DNA of 64,000 nucleotides from Herbiconiux sp. (lineage in GTDB: Bacteria; Actinomycetota; Actinomycetes; Actinomycetales; Microbacteriaceae). A program made the translations under genes and the position numbers. The notes under the pieces were generated by a model that saw nothing but the letters and a program-made list of their open reading frames with translations, was not told the DNA's origin and did no database searches. This document shows positions 25,498 to 35,411 of the stretch, in pieces; positions within the stretch are counted from its first letter, which is position 1, and each line of letters starts with the position of its first letter. The DNA is taken from positions 138,668-202,667 of the forward strand of contig NZ_SCVE01000018.1 of the NCBI RefSeq assembly GCF_004297105.1, given 5' to 3'.

Positions 25498-28400
25498 TCT
25501 GCGTCACCGACTTCCGGCTCACGGCGATGATGAACTCGTCCTGATTGGCGTACTTGCCCGCGGGGATGCGGGCGAAGTGCTCGGGGGCGGACTGCGCGAC
25601 GCTGCCGAGCCACTCGGAGGCGAGCACGTCGCGGTTCTCCTCGAGCCCGGGCGTGCCGAACGGCGAGTGCACGGCGAAGTCGGTGGCGAGGGTCTCCCCC
25701 GCGATGTCGACCGCCCCGGATGCGACATCCGGGGTCTCCTCCCCGGCCACTGCCTCGGGCGCGAGCGCTGCGGCGACCGCCGCGGCATCCTCGTCGCCGA
25801 AGAACACCAGGTCGAGCGCGATGCGGTCGGAGACGTCGAAGCCGGCCGACTTGCGCGCATCCTGAACCGCACGGATCACGTCGCGGGCGAGCCCCTCGGC
25901 CTCAAGGGCCGGAGTGAGCGTGGTGTCGAGCAGCACGAAGCCGCCGGCCGGCAGGAGGGCGAGAGCCGTGGTGGCCCCGGCACCGGCACCCGGTTCGGCC
26001 GAAGCCGAGGCGGACGCCGCAGCGGCTTCGAGCACGAGTTCGTACTCCCCCGCGAGAAGCTGGATGCCGCCCGCGGTGACGACGCCGTTCTCCTCCGACC
26101 ACTGGCCCTCGCGAGCCGCCTTGATGGCCTGCTGAACGGTCTTGCCGAGGCGCGGACCCGCGACCCGGGCGTTCACCGTGAGACGGGAGGTGATGCCGAA
26201 CTCCGCCGCACTCCGGTCGGTCTGCTCGACGAAGCGCACGCTCTTCACATTGAGCTCGTCGCGCAGGATCGACTCGAACTGCACCAGATTGTCGGCCCCG
26301 TCGGCCACGATCGTGAGTCCGGCGAGCGGCAGACGCACGCGCAGGCCGTTGAGCTTTCGGAGCGAGAGCACGGTCGACGAGATCGAGCGCACGGTGTCCA
26401 TGGCGTGCACGAGGCCGGGATCGGCCGGGAAGGTGTTCGCGTTCGGCCAGTCGGCGAGGTGCACGCTGCGGTCGCCGGTGAGCCCCTTCCAGATGGAGTC
26501 GGAGACGAGCGGGATGAGCGGAGCGGCCACTCGGGTGACCGTCTCGAGAACGGTGAAGAGGGTGTCGAACGCGGCGTGGTCGTCGCCCGACCAGAAGCGG
26601 TCGCGCGACCGGCGCACGTACCAGTTGGTGAGCACGTCGGCGAAGTCGCGCAGCTTGGCGGAGGCCAGAGTCGCGTCGAGACCCTCGAGATCGGCCGTGA
26701 CATCCTGCACCAGCTCACGGGTCTTGGCGAGCAGGTAGCGGTCGAGCACATCCGTCGAGTCGGTTCGCCACTGGGCGTCGTAGCCGCCCTCCTCCGCCGA
26801 ATTGGCGTACAGCGTGAGGAAGTAATAGGTGCTCCAGAGCGGCAGCAGCAGTTCACGCACTCCCTGGCGGATGCCCTCCTCGGTGACGATCAGGTTGCCG
26901 CCGCGCAGCACCGAACTCGACATGAGGAACCAGCGCATCGCATCCGAGCCGTCGCGGTCGAAGACCTCGGAGACGTCGGGGTAGTTGCGCAGCGACTTCG
27001 ACATCTTCTGCCCGTCGGAGCCCAGCACGATGCCGTGACTGATGACGTTCTTGAAGGCGGGACGGTCGAAGAGCGCAGTGGAGAGCACGTGCATCACGTA
27101 GAACCAGCCGCGGGTCTGCCCGATGTACTCCACGATGAAGTCGGCGGGGCTGTGGGTGGCGAACCAGTCCTCGTTCTCGAACGGGTAGTGCACCTGCGCG
27201 AACGGCATCGACCCGGAGTCGAACCACACGTCGAACACGTCCTCGATGCGGCGCATGGTGCTCTGCCCGGTGGGGTCGTCGGGGTTCGGGCGGGTGAGCT
27301 CGTCGATGAAGGGACGGTGCAGATCCGGCTCGCCGTCTCGGTTCAGCGGCAGCGCGCCGAAGTCGGCCTCGAGCTCGGCCAGCGAGCCGTAGACGTCGGT
27401 GCGGGGGTACTCGGGGTTGTCGCTCTTCCACACCGGGATGGGCGATCCCCAGTAGCGGTTGCGCGAGATCGACCAGTCGCGGGCGCCGGAGACCCACTTG
27501 CCGAACTGCCCGTCTTTGACGTTCTCGGGCACCCACTCGATCTGCTGGTTGAGCTCGCCCATGCGGTCGCGGATGGGCGTGACACGCACGAACCAGCTCG
27601 ACACCGCCTTGTAGATGAGCGGGTTGCGGCAGCGCCAGCAGTGCGGGTAGCTGTGCTCGTAGCTCGCCTGACGGAGGAGCCGACCCTGCTCGCGCAGCAG
27701 CTGCGTGAGCGGCTTGTTGGCGTCGAAGACCTGCAGTCCCTCGACCTCGGGCACGGTGGAGAGGAACCGGCCGCCATCGTCGACGGAGATGATGACGGGG
27801 ATGCCCGCCGCCTCGCAGACCTTCTGGTCTTCCTCACCGTAGGCGGGGGCCTGGTGCACGATCCCGGTTCCGTCGGAGGTCGACACGTAGTCGGCCACGA
27901 GGATCTGCCAGGCGTTCTGGGTGCCCCACTTCTCGGTGTCGGCGTAGTGGTCCCAGAGCCGGTCGTACGCGACGCCCTCGAGCTCGCGGCCTGTGATGGT
28001 GCGCGACACGGCCGCCTTGGCCGCCGCGGCGTCGTCGTAGCCGAGCTCCTTGGCGTAGTTGCCCACGAGGTCGGTGGCGAGGAGGTACTCGGCGCCGAGC
28101 ACGGTTGTGGTGACGCTGCCCGCTCCGGATGACGCATCCGCGCTCTCTCGCTTCACCTCGGCGTCTGCGGTACCGTTCGGGCCTGCCGGCACGACCGCGT
28201 ATTCGATGTCGGGGCCGACGGCGAGGGCGAGGTTGGTGGGGAGGGTCCACGGCGTGGTGGTCCAGGCAAGGGCCCTGACCGCCGTCAGGCCGAGCGCCTC
28301 CGCGCGGCTGCCGACGAGCGGGAACGTGACGGTGACGGTCTGGTCCTGACGCATCTTGTAGACGTCGTCGTCCATCCGGAGCTCGTGGTTGCTGAGCGGC

Positions 28401-28984
28401 GTCTCGTCTTTCCAGCAGTACGGCAGCACGCGGTAGCCCTCGTAGGCCATGCCCTTCGAGTGCAGCTCCTTGAAGGCCCAGAGCACGCTCTCCATGAAGG
28501 TGATGTCGAGGGTCTTGTAGTCGTTGTCGAAGTCGACCCAGCGGGCCTGGCGGGTGACGTACTCCTGCCACTCCTTCGTGTACCTCAGCACCGAGCGGCG
28601 GCTCGCGGCGTTGAAGACCTCGACGCCCATCTCCTCGATCTGGCTCTTCTCGGTGATGCCGAGCTGCTTCATGGCCTCGAGCTCGGCGGGCAGGCCGTGG
28701 GTGTCCCAGCCGAAGCGACGGTCGACCTTCTTGCCCCGCATGGTCTGGAAGCGCGGGAACACGTCCTTGGCATACCCCGTGAGCAGGTGGCCGTAGTGCG
28801 GGAGTCCGTTGGCGAAGGGCGGACCGTCGTAGAAGACCCACTCCTGGTTGCCCTCGCGGTTCGCGATGGAGGCCTTGAACGTGTCGTCGTTCTGCCAGAA
28901 CTCGAGCACGCCCTTCTCCACCTCGGGGAAGCTCGGGCTCGGTACGACTGAGGAGAACTCGTCGGAATCTTTGGGGTACGTCAT
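25490..28984 (-). CDS. ileS: isoleucyl-tRNA synthetase
   Basis: 1164 residues from the ATG at 28984, with AGGAG 5 nt upstream. Class I synthetase: HIGH-type motif [15 protein letters not shown], editing domain ([15 protein letters not shown]), KMSKS loop [12 protein letters not shown], and anticodon-binding C-terminal domain. The last ~330 residues include actinobacterial Ala-rich inserts. Expression is probably controlled by the T-box leader immediately upstream. First gene of ileS-folC-DUF4233. Confidence 0.98.
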   Translation of the reverse strand: MTYPKDSDEFSSVVPSPSFPEVEKGVLEFWQNDDTFKASIANREGNQEWVFYDGPPFANGLPHYGHLLTGYAKDVFPRFQTMRGKKVDRRFGWDTHGLPAELEAMKQLGITEKSQIEEMGVEVFNAASRRSVLRYTKEWQEYVTRQARWVDFDNDYKTLDITFMESVLWAFKELHSKGMAYEGYRVLPYCWKDETPLSNHELRMDDDVYKMRQDQTVTVTFPLVGSRAEALGLTAVRALAWTTTPWTLPTNLALAVGPDIEYAVVPAGPNGTADAEVKRESADASSGAGSVTTTVLGAEYLLATDLVGNYAKELGYDDAAAAKAAVSRTITGRELEGVAYDRLWDHYADTEKWGTQNAWQILVADYVSTSDGTGIVHQAPAYGEEDQKVCEAAGIPVIISVDDGGRFLSTVPEVEGLQVFDANKPLTQLLREQGRLLRQASYEHSYPHCWRCRNPLIYKAVSSWFVRVTPIRDRMGELNQQIEWVPENVKDGQFGKWVSGARDWSISRNRYWGSPIPVWKSDNPEYPRTDVYGSLAELEADFGALPLNRDGEPDLHRPFIDELTRPNPDDPTGQSTMRRIEDVFDVWFDSGSMPFAQVHYPFENEDWFATHSPADFIVEYIGQTRGWFYVMHVLSTALFDRPAFKNVISHGIVLGSDGQKMSKSLRNYPDVSEVFDRDGSDAMRWFLMSSSVLRGGNLIVTEEGIRQGVRELLLPLWSTYYFLTLYANSAEEGGYDAQWRTDSTDVLDRYLLAKTRELVQDVTADLEGLDATLASAKLRDFADVLTNWYVRRSRDRFWSGDDHAAFDTLFTVLETVTRVAAPLIPLVSDSIWKGLTGDRSVHLADWPNANTFPADPGLVHAMDTVRSISSTVLSLRKLNGLRVRLPLAGLTIVADGADNLVQFESILRDELNVKSVRFVEQTDRSAAEFGITSRLTVNARVAGPRLGKTVQQAIKAAREGQWSEENGVVTAGGIQLLAGEYELVLEAAAASASASAEPGAGAGATTALALLPAGGFVLLDTTLTPALEAEGLARDVIRAVQDARKSAGFDVSDRIALDLVFFGDEDAAAVAAALAPEAVAGEETPDVASGAVDIAGETLATDFAVHSPFGTPGLEENRDVLASEWLGSVAQSAPEHFARIPAGKYANQDEFIIAVSRKSVTQNV

Positions 28985-29009
28985 GATGCTCCTGGACGGC
29001 GGGGATGCT

Positions 29010-29235
29010 GCAGCTGCCTGTTCCACGAGGACGGTGCGGGCTCTCGCCTCCACCGTGGTACCACCTCGCTTGCCGCACGCCGTGTCGAGCCACTTCTGCT
29101 CGACTCCGTTGCGCGGCCGCTCGTTCTTAGGCTGTGACGGGCCCGACCCGTCCGGTTCTACCGGGCACCCCTTGCGGGATGCCTTTCTTCCGGAGACTCA
29201 CCGGTGATTGCCGGTTCGACGCCATGCTGCTCACC
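29010..29235 (-). promoter_or_regulatory. T-box riboswitch leader of ileS
   Basis: The minus-strand leader carries the conserved T-box GGTGGTACCACGG (29053-29065), whose bulge pairs with the uncharged tRNA acceptor end. Upstream there is a Stem I region with an isoleucine specifier ATC (complement at 29206-29208) in a loop flanked by CCGG repeats. ACGGTG/CACCGT arms just after the T-box can form the competing structure. There is no U-tract before the AGGAG of ileS, so control is probably translational, as known for actinobacterial ileS T-boxes. Exact ends are approximate. Confidence 0.85.
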
Positions 29236-29238
29236 ATT

Positions 29239-29838
29239 CTACCTGATAGGCGGGGTGGCGAAGCCGGTGAGCACCGGATGCACGACCCGCTCCAGGTAGG
29301 ACTCGAGGGACTCGCGGCGCGGACCGGCCGCGGCCCAGCGACCGACGGCGGCGGCGGCCGCGCCCAGCACCGCGAGCGCGATGGCACGGGCCCGGAAGCC
29401 CGCATCCGCGCCGGTGAGACGGGGAGCGAGATAGGTCTCGATGGCGTCGGCGTGCGCGAGCGCGCGGGCGAGGCCGGTGGCGCGGAGCTCGTCGTCGACA
29501 CCCATCACCTCCCACTGGGTGAGCACGAGGGGTGCGCGGGCGGCGCCGAAGCCTCGCGCGGTCTGCCGGAGGGCGTGTTCGACGCCCTCGAGGGGATCGA
29601 GGTCGTCGGGGATCGCCACGAGCGCCATCTCCAGTGCGCTGCGGCTTGCGTCGAGCTCGACCCAGAGCAGGTCGCTCTTGGAGCCGAAGTAGTTGAAGAA
29701 GGTGTTGCGGCTCACTCCGGCGCGCTGGGCGATCTGCTCGATGGTGGTCTTCGCGTAGCCCTGTTCGAGGAAGAGCTCGGATGCCGCCTCCTCGAGCATC
29801 GGCTGGGAGGAGGCTCTGGGGCGACCCGCACCGCTCAT
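29239..29838 (-). CDS. TetR/AcrR-family regulator
   Basis: 199 residues, ribosome site AGGAGAGG. The HTH at about 10-57 is canonical (ASELFLEQGYAKTTIEQIAQRAGVSRNTFFNYFGSK, read in segments), followed by an all-helical ligand domain. It is divergent from the oligopeptide ABC operon and likely controls it. Its stop codon lies at the predicted 5' end of the ileS T-box leader, so the ileS promoter must lie within the end of this gene (TAGAAT-like box near 29235-29242). Confidence 0.92.
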   Translation of the reverse strand: MSGAGRPRASSQPMLEEAASELFLEQGYAKTTIEQIAQRAGVSRNTFFNYFGSKSDLLWVELDASRSALEMALVAIPDDLDPLEGVEHALRQTARGFGAARAPLVLTQWEVMGVDDELRATGLARALAHADAIETYLAPRLTGADAGFRARAIALAVLGAAAAAVGRWAAAGPRRESLESYLERVVHPVLTGFATPPIR

Positions 29839-29986
29839 CGGCTTTCCTCTCCTGCACCATCACGGACTCCGCCGGTTCTGTACCCGGATCGGCGGATGGG
29901 AATAACTGCACCGGGTCCAACAATTAGACTGGGTGGCGATCACAGCAGATCGCTCCCCCACCATTCCACACGAGACAGGTTCCGTC

Positions 29987-31642
29987 GTGCCACTGCACCA
30001 TCGCTCCCGCATGATTTCGCTCGCCGGCGTCGTCACCGCATCCGCTCTTCTCATCGCCTTGGCGGGCTGCGCCGCGGATGCGCCGGTGTCCGTCGATTCC
30101 ACGCCCGTGGCGGGCGGCACGCTCACCTACGCGACCGGGTTCGGCGAGCCCACCTGTCTCGACCCGCACGTGGGCGGCAACATGCCTCAGGCACTCGTGG
30201 GCACGAATGTGCTGGAGTCGTTGTTCTCGCAGGACGAGTCGGGTGCGATCGTGCCGTGGCTGGCATCCGGTGCCACCGTGTCGGAAGACGGGCTCACGGT
30301 CGACGTGGCGCTGAACGAGGGCATCTCGTTCACCGATGGCACCCCGTTCGACGCCGACGCGGTGGTGGCGAACATCACGCACATGAAAGACCCGAACACG
30401 GCGTCGTCGACGGCCATCCTCGCCCTCGGCAAGGTGACCTCGGTGGAGGCGGTCGATCCCCTCACCGCACGGTTCACCCTGTCGGAGCCCGACAGTGCGC
30501 TGCAGGAGTCGCTGGCGCAGACCTGGCTCGCGATGGAGTCGCCGGCGGGGCTCGCCCGGGGAATGGACGCGAACTGCGAGGCGCCCATCGGCACCGGTCC
30601 GTTCGTGTTCTCGGAGTGGGTGAAGCAAGACCACGTCACACTCACCCGCAACGAGGCCTACAACTCGGCGCCCGCGGGCGCGGCCCACTCGGGCCCCGCC
30701 TACCTCGACACGATCGAGTGGCGATTCATCCCCGACACCGCCACGCGCTTTGCGGCGCTGCAGTCCGGCCAGGTCGACGTCATCGACGAGATGCAGCCCG
30801 ACAACGTGGTGGCGGCGGCGTCGAGCGATCAGTTCGACGTGCTGACGGGAGCTTTGCCGGGCGCCTCCATCCGACTCGAGCTGAACTCGGGCTACGCCCC
30901 CTTCGATGACGAACGCGTGCGGAAGGCGTTCATCGCCTCGGCCGATGTGAACCCGGGCATCGAGAGCCTGTTCTTCGGCACGGTCGACCGCTCCTACTCG
31001 GTGCTGTCGACCTCCACTCCGTACGGTGCCTCGTTCGAAGACGACTACGCCATCGACACCGACAAGGCGAACACCCTTCTGGACGAGGCCGGCTGGACGT
31101 CACGCGACAGCGACGGAACCCGGATGAAAGACGGCGAGCGCCTCGTGGTCGACTTCCCGATCTCCACGAACCAGTCGATCCCGGCCGAGCAGTCACTGTT
31201 CGAGCAGATCCAGGCCACCACGAAGGAGGTCGGATTCGACGTGGAGCTCCACCCGCTCGACCTGTCGAGCTGGTATGCGGCGCTCGGGTCGTGGGACTTC
31301 GACGTGACGAGCGCCATCTACACGAAGAACTCGCCCGACGTGCTGCGCATCCTGTACCACTCCGACAACATCATCCCGGCGCCGAGTGGCTACCACCCCA
31401 ACAACGCGCACGTGTCGATCCCCGAGCTGGATGCGCTGCTCACCGAGGCCGGTGAGACCTCCGATGCCGCGGTGCGCGAGAAAGACTACGCCGCCGCGCA
31501 GAAGCTGCTCGCTGACGGGGCCTACGTTCTGCCGCTGTACGACCACCTGCAGAAGATCGGCTACTCCACCACGGTGCAGGGGCTGACGCTGCTGCCCACC
31601 CTGCAGATCCCGTACTTCGGCGACACGTGGGTACAGGGCTGA
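29987..31642 (+). CDS. peptide/oligopeptide ABC transporter substrate-binding lipoprotein
   Basis: 551 residues from the GTG at 29987; an ATG at 30011 is also possible. Lipoprotein signal with lipobox LAGC, then an SBP family 5 fold: GTLTYATGFGEPTCLDPHVGG, VSEDGLTVDVALNEGISFTDG and ADAVVANI-type segments. It binds oligopeptides or related ligands outside the membrane and delivers them to the permeases encoded next. A TAGACT -10-like box at 29925-29930 would give a leader of about 50 nt. Confidence 0.94.
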   Translation: MPLHHRSRMISLAGVVTASALLIALAGCAADAPVSVDSTPVAGGTLTYATGFGEPTCLDPHVGGNMPQALVGTNVLESLFSQDESGAIVPWLASGATVSEDGLTVDVALNEGISFTDGTPFDADAVVANITHMKDPNTASSTAILALGKVTSVEAVDPLTARFTLSEPDSALQESLAQTWLAMESPAGLARGMDANCEAPIGTGPFVFSEWVKQDHVTLTRNEAYNSAPAGAAHSGPAYLDTIEWRFIPDTATRFAALQSGQVDVIDEMQPDNVVAAASSDQFDVLTGALPGASIRLELNSGYAPFDDERVRKAFIASADVNPGIESLFFGTVDRSYSVLSTSTPYGASFEDDYAIDTDKANTLLDEAGWTSRDSDGTRMKDGERLVVDFPISTNQSIPAEQSLFEQIQATTKEVGFDVELHPLDLSSWYAALGSWDFDVTSAIYTKNSPDVLRILYHSDNIIPAPSGYHPNNAHVSIPELDALLTEAGETSDAAVREKDYAAAQKLLADGAYVLPLYDHLQKIGYSTTVQGLTLLPTLQIPYFGDTWVQG

Positions 31643-31676
31643 GGCAGAAGGCCCGGGCAACGGACACTCCATGACG

Positions 31677-31763
31677 AATCGACGGAGTTCTGGGCTTTCG
31701 ACGGCTCCCGGCTCCGTCGATTCCGGCGGAGCCGCCGATTCTCCGTCGACTCCGACGGCGGAG
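31677..31763. repeat. palindromic repeat element before the first permease
   Basis: AATCGACGGAG (31677-31687) and its exact complement (31712-31722), followed by further CCGTCG/CGACGG symmetry. CGACGGAGTTCTGG at 31680-31693 recurs exactly, inverted, at 50231-50244 in another intergenic region, so this is a dispersed repeat family and not ordinary coding sequence. Confidence 0.6.
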
Positions 31764-31787
31764 TGTGGGGGCAGCAGGATCGGCGGG

Positions 31788-32771
31788 GTGGCCGGGCGGG
31801 TGGGGGTTCGGGTGCTCGGCGGGGTGTTCGTGCTCTGGGCGGCGGCGACCCTCACGTTCTTCGGGCTGCGGCTGATCCCGGGCGACCCGGCGCAGGCCAT
31901 CCTCGGCGGCCCGGGATCGCAGGCGAGCGCCGAGGCGCTGGCCGCCGTGCGGGCCGAGTACGGACTCGACCAGTCGATCTGGGTGCAGTACGTGCAGTAC
32001 CTCGGGCGGCTCATCACCGGTGACCTCGGTTCGTCGTACTCCCTCCGGATGCCCGTGGCCGAGGTGATCGGCGCGCAGATCGGTGGCACGCTGCTGCTCG
32101 CCGCGCTGTCGCTCGCGGTCGCCTGGGCGATCGCTCTCGGCCTCGCCACCTGGTCGACGCGCGGCGGACGCGTGGCCGGCGCCGTCGCATCCGGGCTCGA
32201 GATCGTGGCGGCCGCGGTGCCCCACTTCTGGCTCGCCACCGTGCTGGTGCTCGTGTTCAGCACGACCCTGCGCTGGCTGCCCGCGGTCTCCACACCCGGG
32301 CCGGCGGGCCTGGTATTGCCGGTCGTCACGCTGGCACTGCCCCTCGCGGGCTTCCTGGGCCAGGTGATGCGCGAATCGGTTCTGGATGCGCTGGCCTCCC
32401 CGTTCGTGGTCTCGGCCCGGGCGCGCGGCGAGACCGAGAGCGGCGTGCGGTGGCGGCACGTTCTGCGGCACGGGGCACTCCCGGGCATCGCCCTCTCCGG
32501 GTGGGCGTTCGGCTGGCTGATCTCGGGAGCGGTGGTGGTGGAGACGATCTTCGCGCGCCCGGGCCTCGGCCGCACCCTGCTGAACGCCGTGCAACTGCGT
32601 GACGTGCCGCTCGTGATCGGCGTGGTGCTGGTGGTGGCGCTCGGCTACGTGCTCATGACGGTGCTGACGGATGCGGCCTCCCGCCTCGCCGACCCGCGAC
32701 TCGCCCAGCCCGGGGCCACGGGCCGGCGAGTCGCAGATCCGGTGCTCACTCCGTCGGGGGGATCGCGATGA
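31788..32771 (+). CDS. ABC transporter permease, DppB type
   Basis: 327 residues from the GTG at 31788 (AGGA 8 nt upstream): RVGVRVLGGVFVLWAAATL, FFGLRLIPGDPAQAI, six helices and the EAA-type loop with ARARGETESGVRWRHVLRHG. An in-frame ATG at 31671 would add 39 residues encoded by the palindromic repeat and lacks a ribosome site, so the shorter form, which matches family length, is preferred. Overlaps the next permease gene by 4 bp. Confidence 0.9.
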   Translation: MAGRVGVRVLGGVFVLWAAATLTFFGLRLIPGDPAQAILGGPGSQASAEALAAVRAEYGLDQSIWVQYVQYLGRLITGDLGSSYSLRMPVAEVIGAQIGGTLLLAALSLAVAWAIALGLATWSTRGGRVAGAVASGLEIVAAAVPHFWLATVLVLVFSTTLRWLPAVSTPGPAGLVLPVVTLALPLAGFLGQVMRESVLDALASPFVVSARARGETESGVRWRHVLRHGALPGIALSGWAFGWLISGAVVVETIFARPGLGRTLLNAVQLRDVPLVIGVVLVVALGYVLMTVLTDAASRLADPRLAQPGATGRRVADPVLTPSGGSR

Positions 32772-33661
32772 CGCTGCTCGAACCCGAGGTCGAGTCCGAT
32801 GCCGGGCGACCTGCCGACGGCCGGCGCGGTCACGCGGGATCCGGGCATGGGAGCGCGCGCGGCCGGGTGCTCGGGGTCGCCCAGTGGGTGGCACTGGGGG
32901 TGATCGGAGTGCTGCTCGTGGCGGCCGTGCTGCCCGGGCTGCTGGCGCCGGGTGATCCGCTGGCCATCGACCCGGCGCAGGCGTTCCTGTCGCCGCGGTG
33001 GGGGCATCCGTTCGGCACCGACGAATCGGGGCGCGACATCTACACACGGGTCGTGCACGGCGCGGCTCCGTCGCTCGTGATCGGCGTCGCCGCCACCGGC
33101 ATCGGCATCGCGCTGGCCCTCGTGCTCGGATTGGCGGCCGCCCTCGGTGGGCGGGTCGTCGATTTCGGGGTGAGCAGGTTTCTCGAGGTGCTGTTCGCCT
33201 TTCCAGGGCTGCTGCTGGCCCTGCTCGTGATCACGGTCTATGGCCCTGGAGTGGTGACATCGACGATCGCCGTGGGGCTCGCCACGGCACCGGGGTATGC
33301 CCGCATCATCCGCTCGCAGGCCCGTGCCGTGGCCGGAGCACCCTACGTCGAGGCGGCCGTGGTGCTCGGGCGGTCGCGGGCGCGCATCCTGGGGCGGCAC
33401 ATCCTGCCGAACGCCCTGCTGCCCGTGTTCGTGCTGGTGACGCTCGGCATCGGTCAGGCGATCGTGTGGGCGGCGGCGCTCAGCTACCTCGGACTCGGCG
33501 CGGAGCCGCCCACCGCCGAGTGGGGTGCCATGCTCTTCGCCGGCAAGAACTACCTGGCCACCGCCTGGTGGATGACCTTCTTCCCCGGGCTCGCCATCGT
33601 GGTCGCCGCCGCAGCCACCACCGTTCTCGGCCGCGCCCTGCAGAAGCGGGGTGCGCGATGA
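32768..33661 (+). CDS. ABC transporter permease, DppC type
   Basis: 297 residues, six helices, with HPFGTDESGRDIYTRVVHGA near the N-terminus (hallmark of DppC/OppC) and the EAA-like loop VEAAVVLGRSRARILGRHIL. Pairs with the preceding permease to form the channel. Coupled by 4-bp overlaps on both sides. Confidence 0.93.
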   Translation: MTLLEPEVESDAGRPADGRRGHAGSGHGSARGRVLGVAQWVALGVIGVLLVAAVLPGLLAPGDPLAIDPAQAFLSPRWGHPFGTDESGRDIYTRVVHGAAPSLVIGVAATGIGIALALVLGLAAALGGRVVDFGVSRFLEVLFAFPGLLLALLVITVYGPGVVTSTIAVGLATAPGYARIIRSQARAVAGAPYVEAAVVLGRSRARILGRHILPNALLPVFVLVTLGIGQAIVWAAALSYLGLGAEPPTAEWGAMLFAGKNYLATAWWMTFFPGLAIVVAAAATTVLGRALQKRGAR

Positions 33662-35331
33662 ACGATGCACCTCTCGTTCGCGTCGAGAACCTGCGGGTGG
33701 GATTCGGGGCCCCGGGCGGGCCGGCGGTGGTCGACGGGGTGTCGTTCGAGCTGCACGCCGGGCGCACGGTGGCGCTCGTGGGCGAATCCGGCTCCGGCAA
33801 ATCCGTCACCGCCCGGTCGCTCGTGGGGTTGGTCGGCGCGGGCTCGTGGGTGGCCGCCGGCGCGCTCGACGTGGGCGGAGCATCCGTTCTCGGCCCGGCG
33901 GATCGCGGCGGGCGCACACGTGGACCGTCGGCCGCGGCGTGGCGACGCATCCGGGGCCGGCAGATCGGGCTCGTTCTGCAGGATGCGCTCGTGTCGCTCG
34001 ATCCCCTGCGGCCGATCGAGCGGGAGATCGGCGACGCCCTGAGGCTGAACACGCCGTTGTCGGCGGCCGCGAGACGAACGCGCGTGCTCGAACTGCTCGA
34101 GGCGGTGGGCATGCCCGAGCCGGCCGAGCGGATGCGGCAGCGCTCCGGAGAGCTCTCGGGAGGCTTGCGGCAGCGGGCCCTGATCGCCTCGGCCATCGCC
34201 GCCGATCCGCCCGTGCTGATCGCCGATGAACCCACCACCGCGCTCGATTCCACCGTGCAGGCGCGGATCCTCGAGCTGCTCGAAAGCATCACCGCGCGCG
34301 GGACAGCGTTGCTGTTCATCAGCCATGACCTGGCCGTGGTGTCCCGTCTCGCCGACGAGGTGCTCGTGATGCGCGGCGGGCGCGTGGTGGAGTCGGGCCC
34401 GACCGAGGCCGTGCTCGGCGACCCGCAGCACGAGTACACCCGCGCGCTCGTGCGCGCCGTGCCCACGGGTGTGGCCCGCGGCATCCGCCTCTCGGCGCCG
34501 CGGCCCGCAGCCGCCATGCCCCCGCCCGCATCGGCGAGCAATCAGGATTCGCGCGAAACCGCTCCGGAGAGCGCTCACGATGATCCCTCGCGGCAGCGTG
34601 TGGTGCTCGACGTGCGCGGGGTCAGCAAGCGCTTCGCCCGACGGATGGCCGTCGACGACGTGTCGCTCCAGGTTCCCCGCGGGGGCACCCTCGGCGTGGT
34701 GGGGCAGTCGGGTTCGGGCAAGACCACGCTGGCCCGCATCATCCTCGGACTCACGCCGCCCGACGCCGGCAGCGTGCTGCTCGAGGGCGGGGCCTGGGTG
34801 CCCGCGCCCGAACGGGTTCGCCGGCCACGAAGGCCCCGACTGGGGGCGGTGTACCAGGATGCTCTCTCGTCATTCGACCCGCGGCTGACCGTCGGCCAGA
34901 TCCTGGCCGACGCGGCCGGCGATCGCAGCCGGGTGACCGAGTTGCTCGACGACGTGGGCCTCGCCGGGCAGGTCGCGGATGCGCGGCCGCTCGACCTCTC
35001 CGGAGGTCAACGCCAGCGGGTCTCCATCGCCCGGGCGCTGGCTCCTCGGCCCGGCCTGATCATCTGCGACGAGCCCGTCTCGGCCCTCGACGTCACCATC
35101 CAGGCCCAGGTGCTCGACCTCTTCGACGAGTTGCAGGAGCGCCACGGGTTGAGCTACCTGTTCATCTCGCACGACCTCGGCGTCATCCAGCACATGAGCG
35201 ACACGATCGCGGTGATGCACGACGGCAGGGTGGTGGAGCAGGGGTCCGCCGCGGAGGTGTTCTCGAACCCGCAGAGCCCGTACACCCAGTCGCTGCTCGC
35301 GGCTGCGCCGCGTCTCGGCCGCTCGGCCTGA
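33658..35331 (+). CDS. fused dual ATP-binding protein of peptide ABC transporter
   Basis: 557 residues from the ATG at 33658, which overlaps the preceding stop (ATGA). Two complete ABC ATPase domains in tandem, equivalent to DppD and DppF: first with Walker A GESGSGKS, signature LSGGLRQRA and Walker B LIADEPTTALD; second with GQSGSGKTT, LSGGQRQRVS and IICDEPVSALD. A Pro/Ala/Ser linker lies at about 275-310. Energises uptake by the importer encoded upstream; last gene of the operon. Confidence 0.95.
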   Translation: MNDAPLVRVENLRVGFGAPGGPAVVDGVSFELHAGRTVALVGESGSGKSVTARSLVGLVGAGSWVAAGALDVGGASVLGPADRGGRTRGPSAAAWRRIRGRQIGLVLQDALVSLDPLRPIEREIGDALRLNTPLSAAARRTRVLELLEAVGMPEPAERMRQRSGELSGGLRQRALIASAIAADPPVLIADEPTTALDSTVQARILELLESITARGTALLFISHDLAVVSRLADEVLVMRGGRVVESGPTEAVLGDPQHEYTRALVRAVPTGVARGIRLSAPRPAAAMPPPASASNQDSRETAPESAHDDPSRQRVVLDVRGVSKRFARRMAVDDVSLQVPRGGTLGVVGQSGSGKTTLARIILGLTPPDAGSVLLEGGAWVPAPERVRRPRRPRLGAVYQDALSSFDPRLTVGQILADAAGDRSRVTELLDDVGLAGQVADARPLDLSGGQRQRVSIARALAPRPGLIICDEPVSALDVTIQAQVLDLFDELQERHGLSYLFISHDLGVIQHMSDTIAVMHDGRVVEQGSAAEVFSNPQSPYTQSLLAAAPRLGRSA

Positions 35332-35358
35332 GCGACGAGTCGTAGACAGCCGCGAGCG

Positions 35359-35374
35359 ATTCCCTCGGGAATCC
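35359..35374. terminator. short palindrome between convergent genes
   Basis: GATTCCC-tc-GGGAATC between the ABC operon stop and the acyl-CoA synthetase stop; possible bidirectional terminator without U-tracts. Nothing else is recognised in 35332-35411. Confidence 0.4.
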
Positions 35375-35411
35375 CGGCCGCACGCGACGGGCCACACTCG
35401 CGACTTGCGCG

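Noticed and set aside
25394..28132. Very long open frame opposite ileS (over 900 codons)
   Set aside because: High-GC antisense shadow; ileS is complete and conserved on the other strand and no ribosome site or family match exists for the antisense frame.
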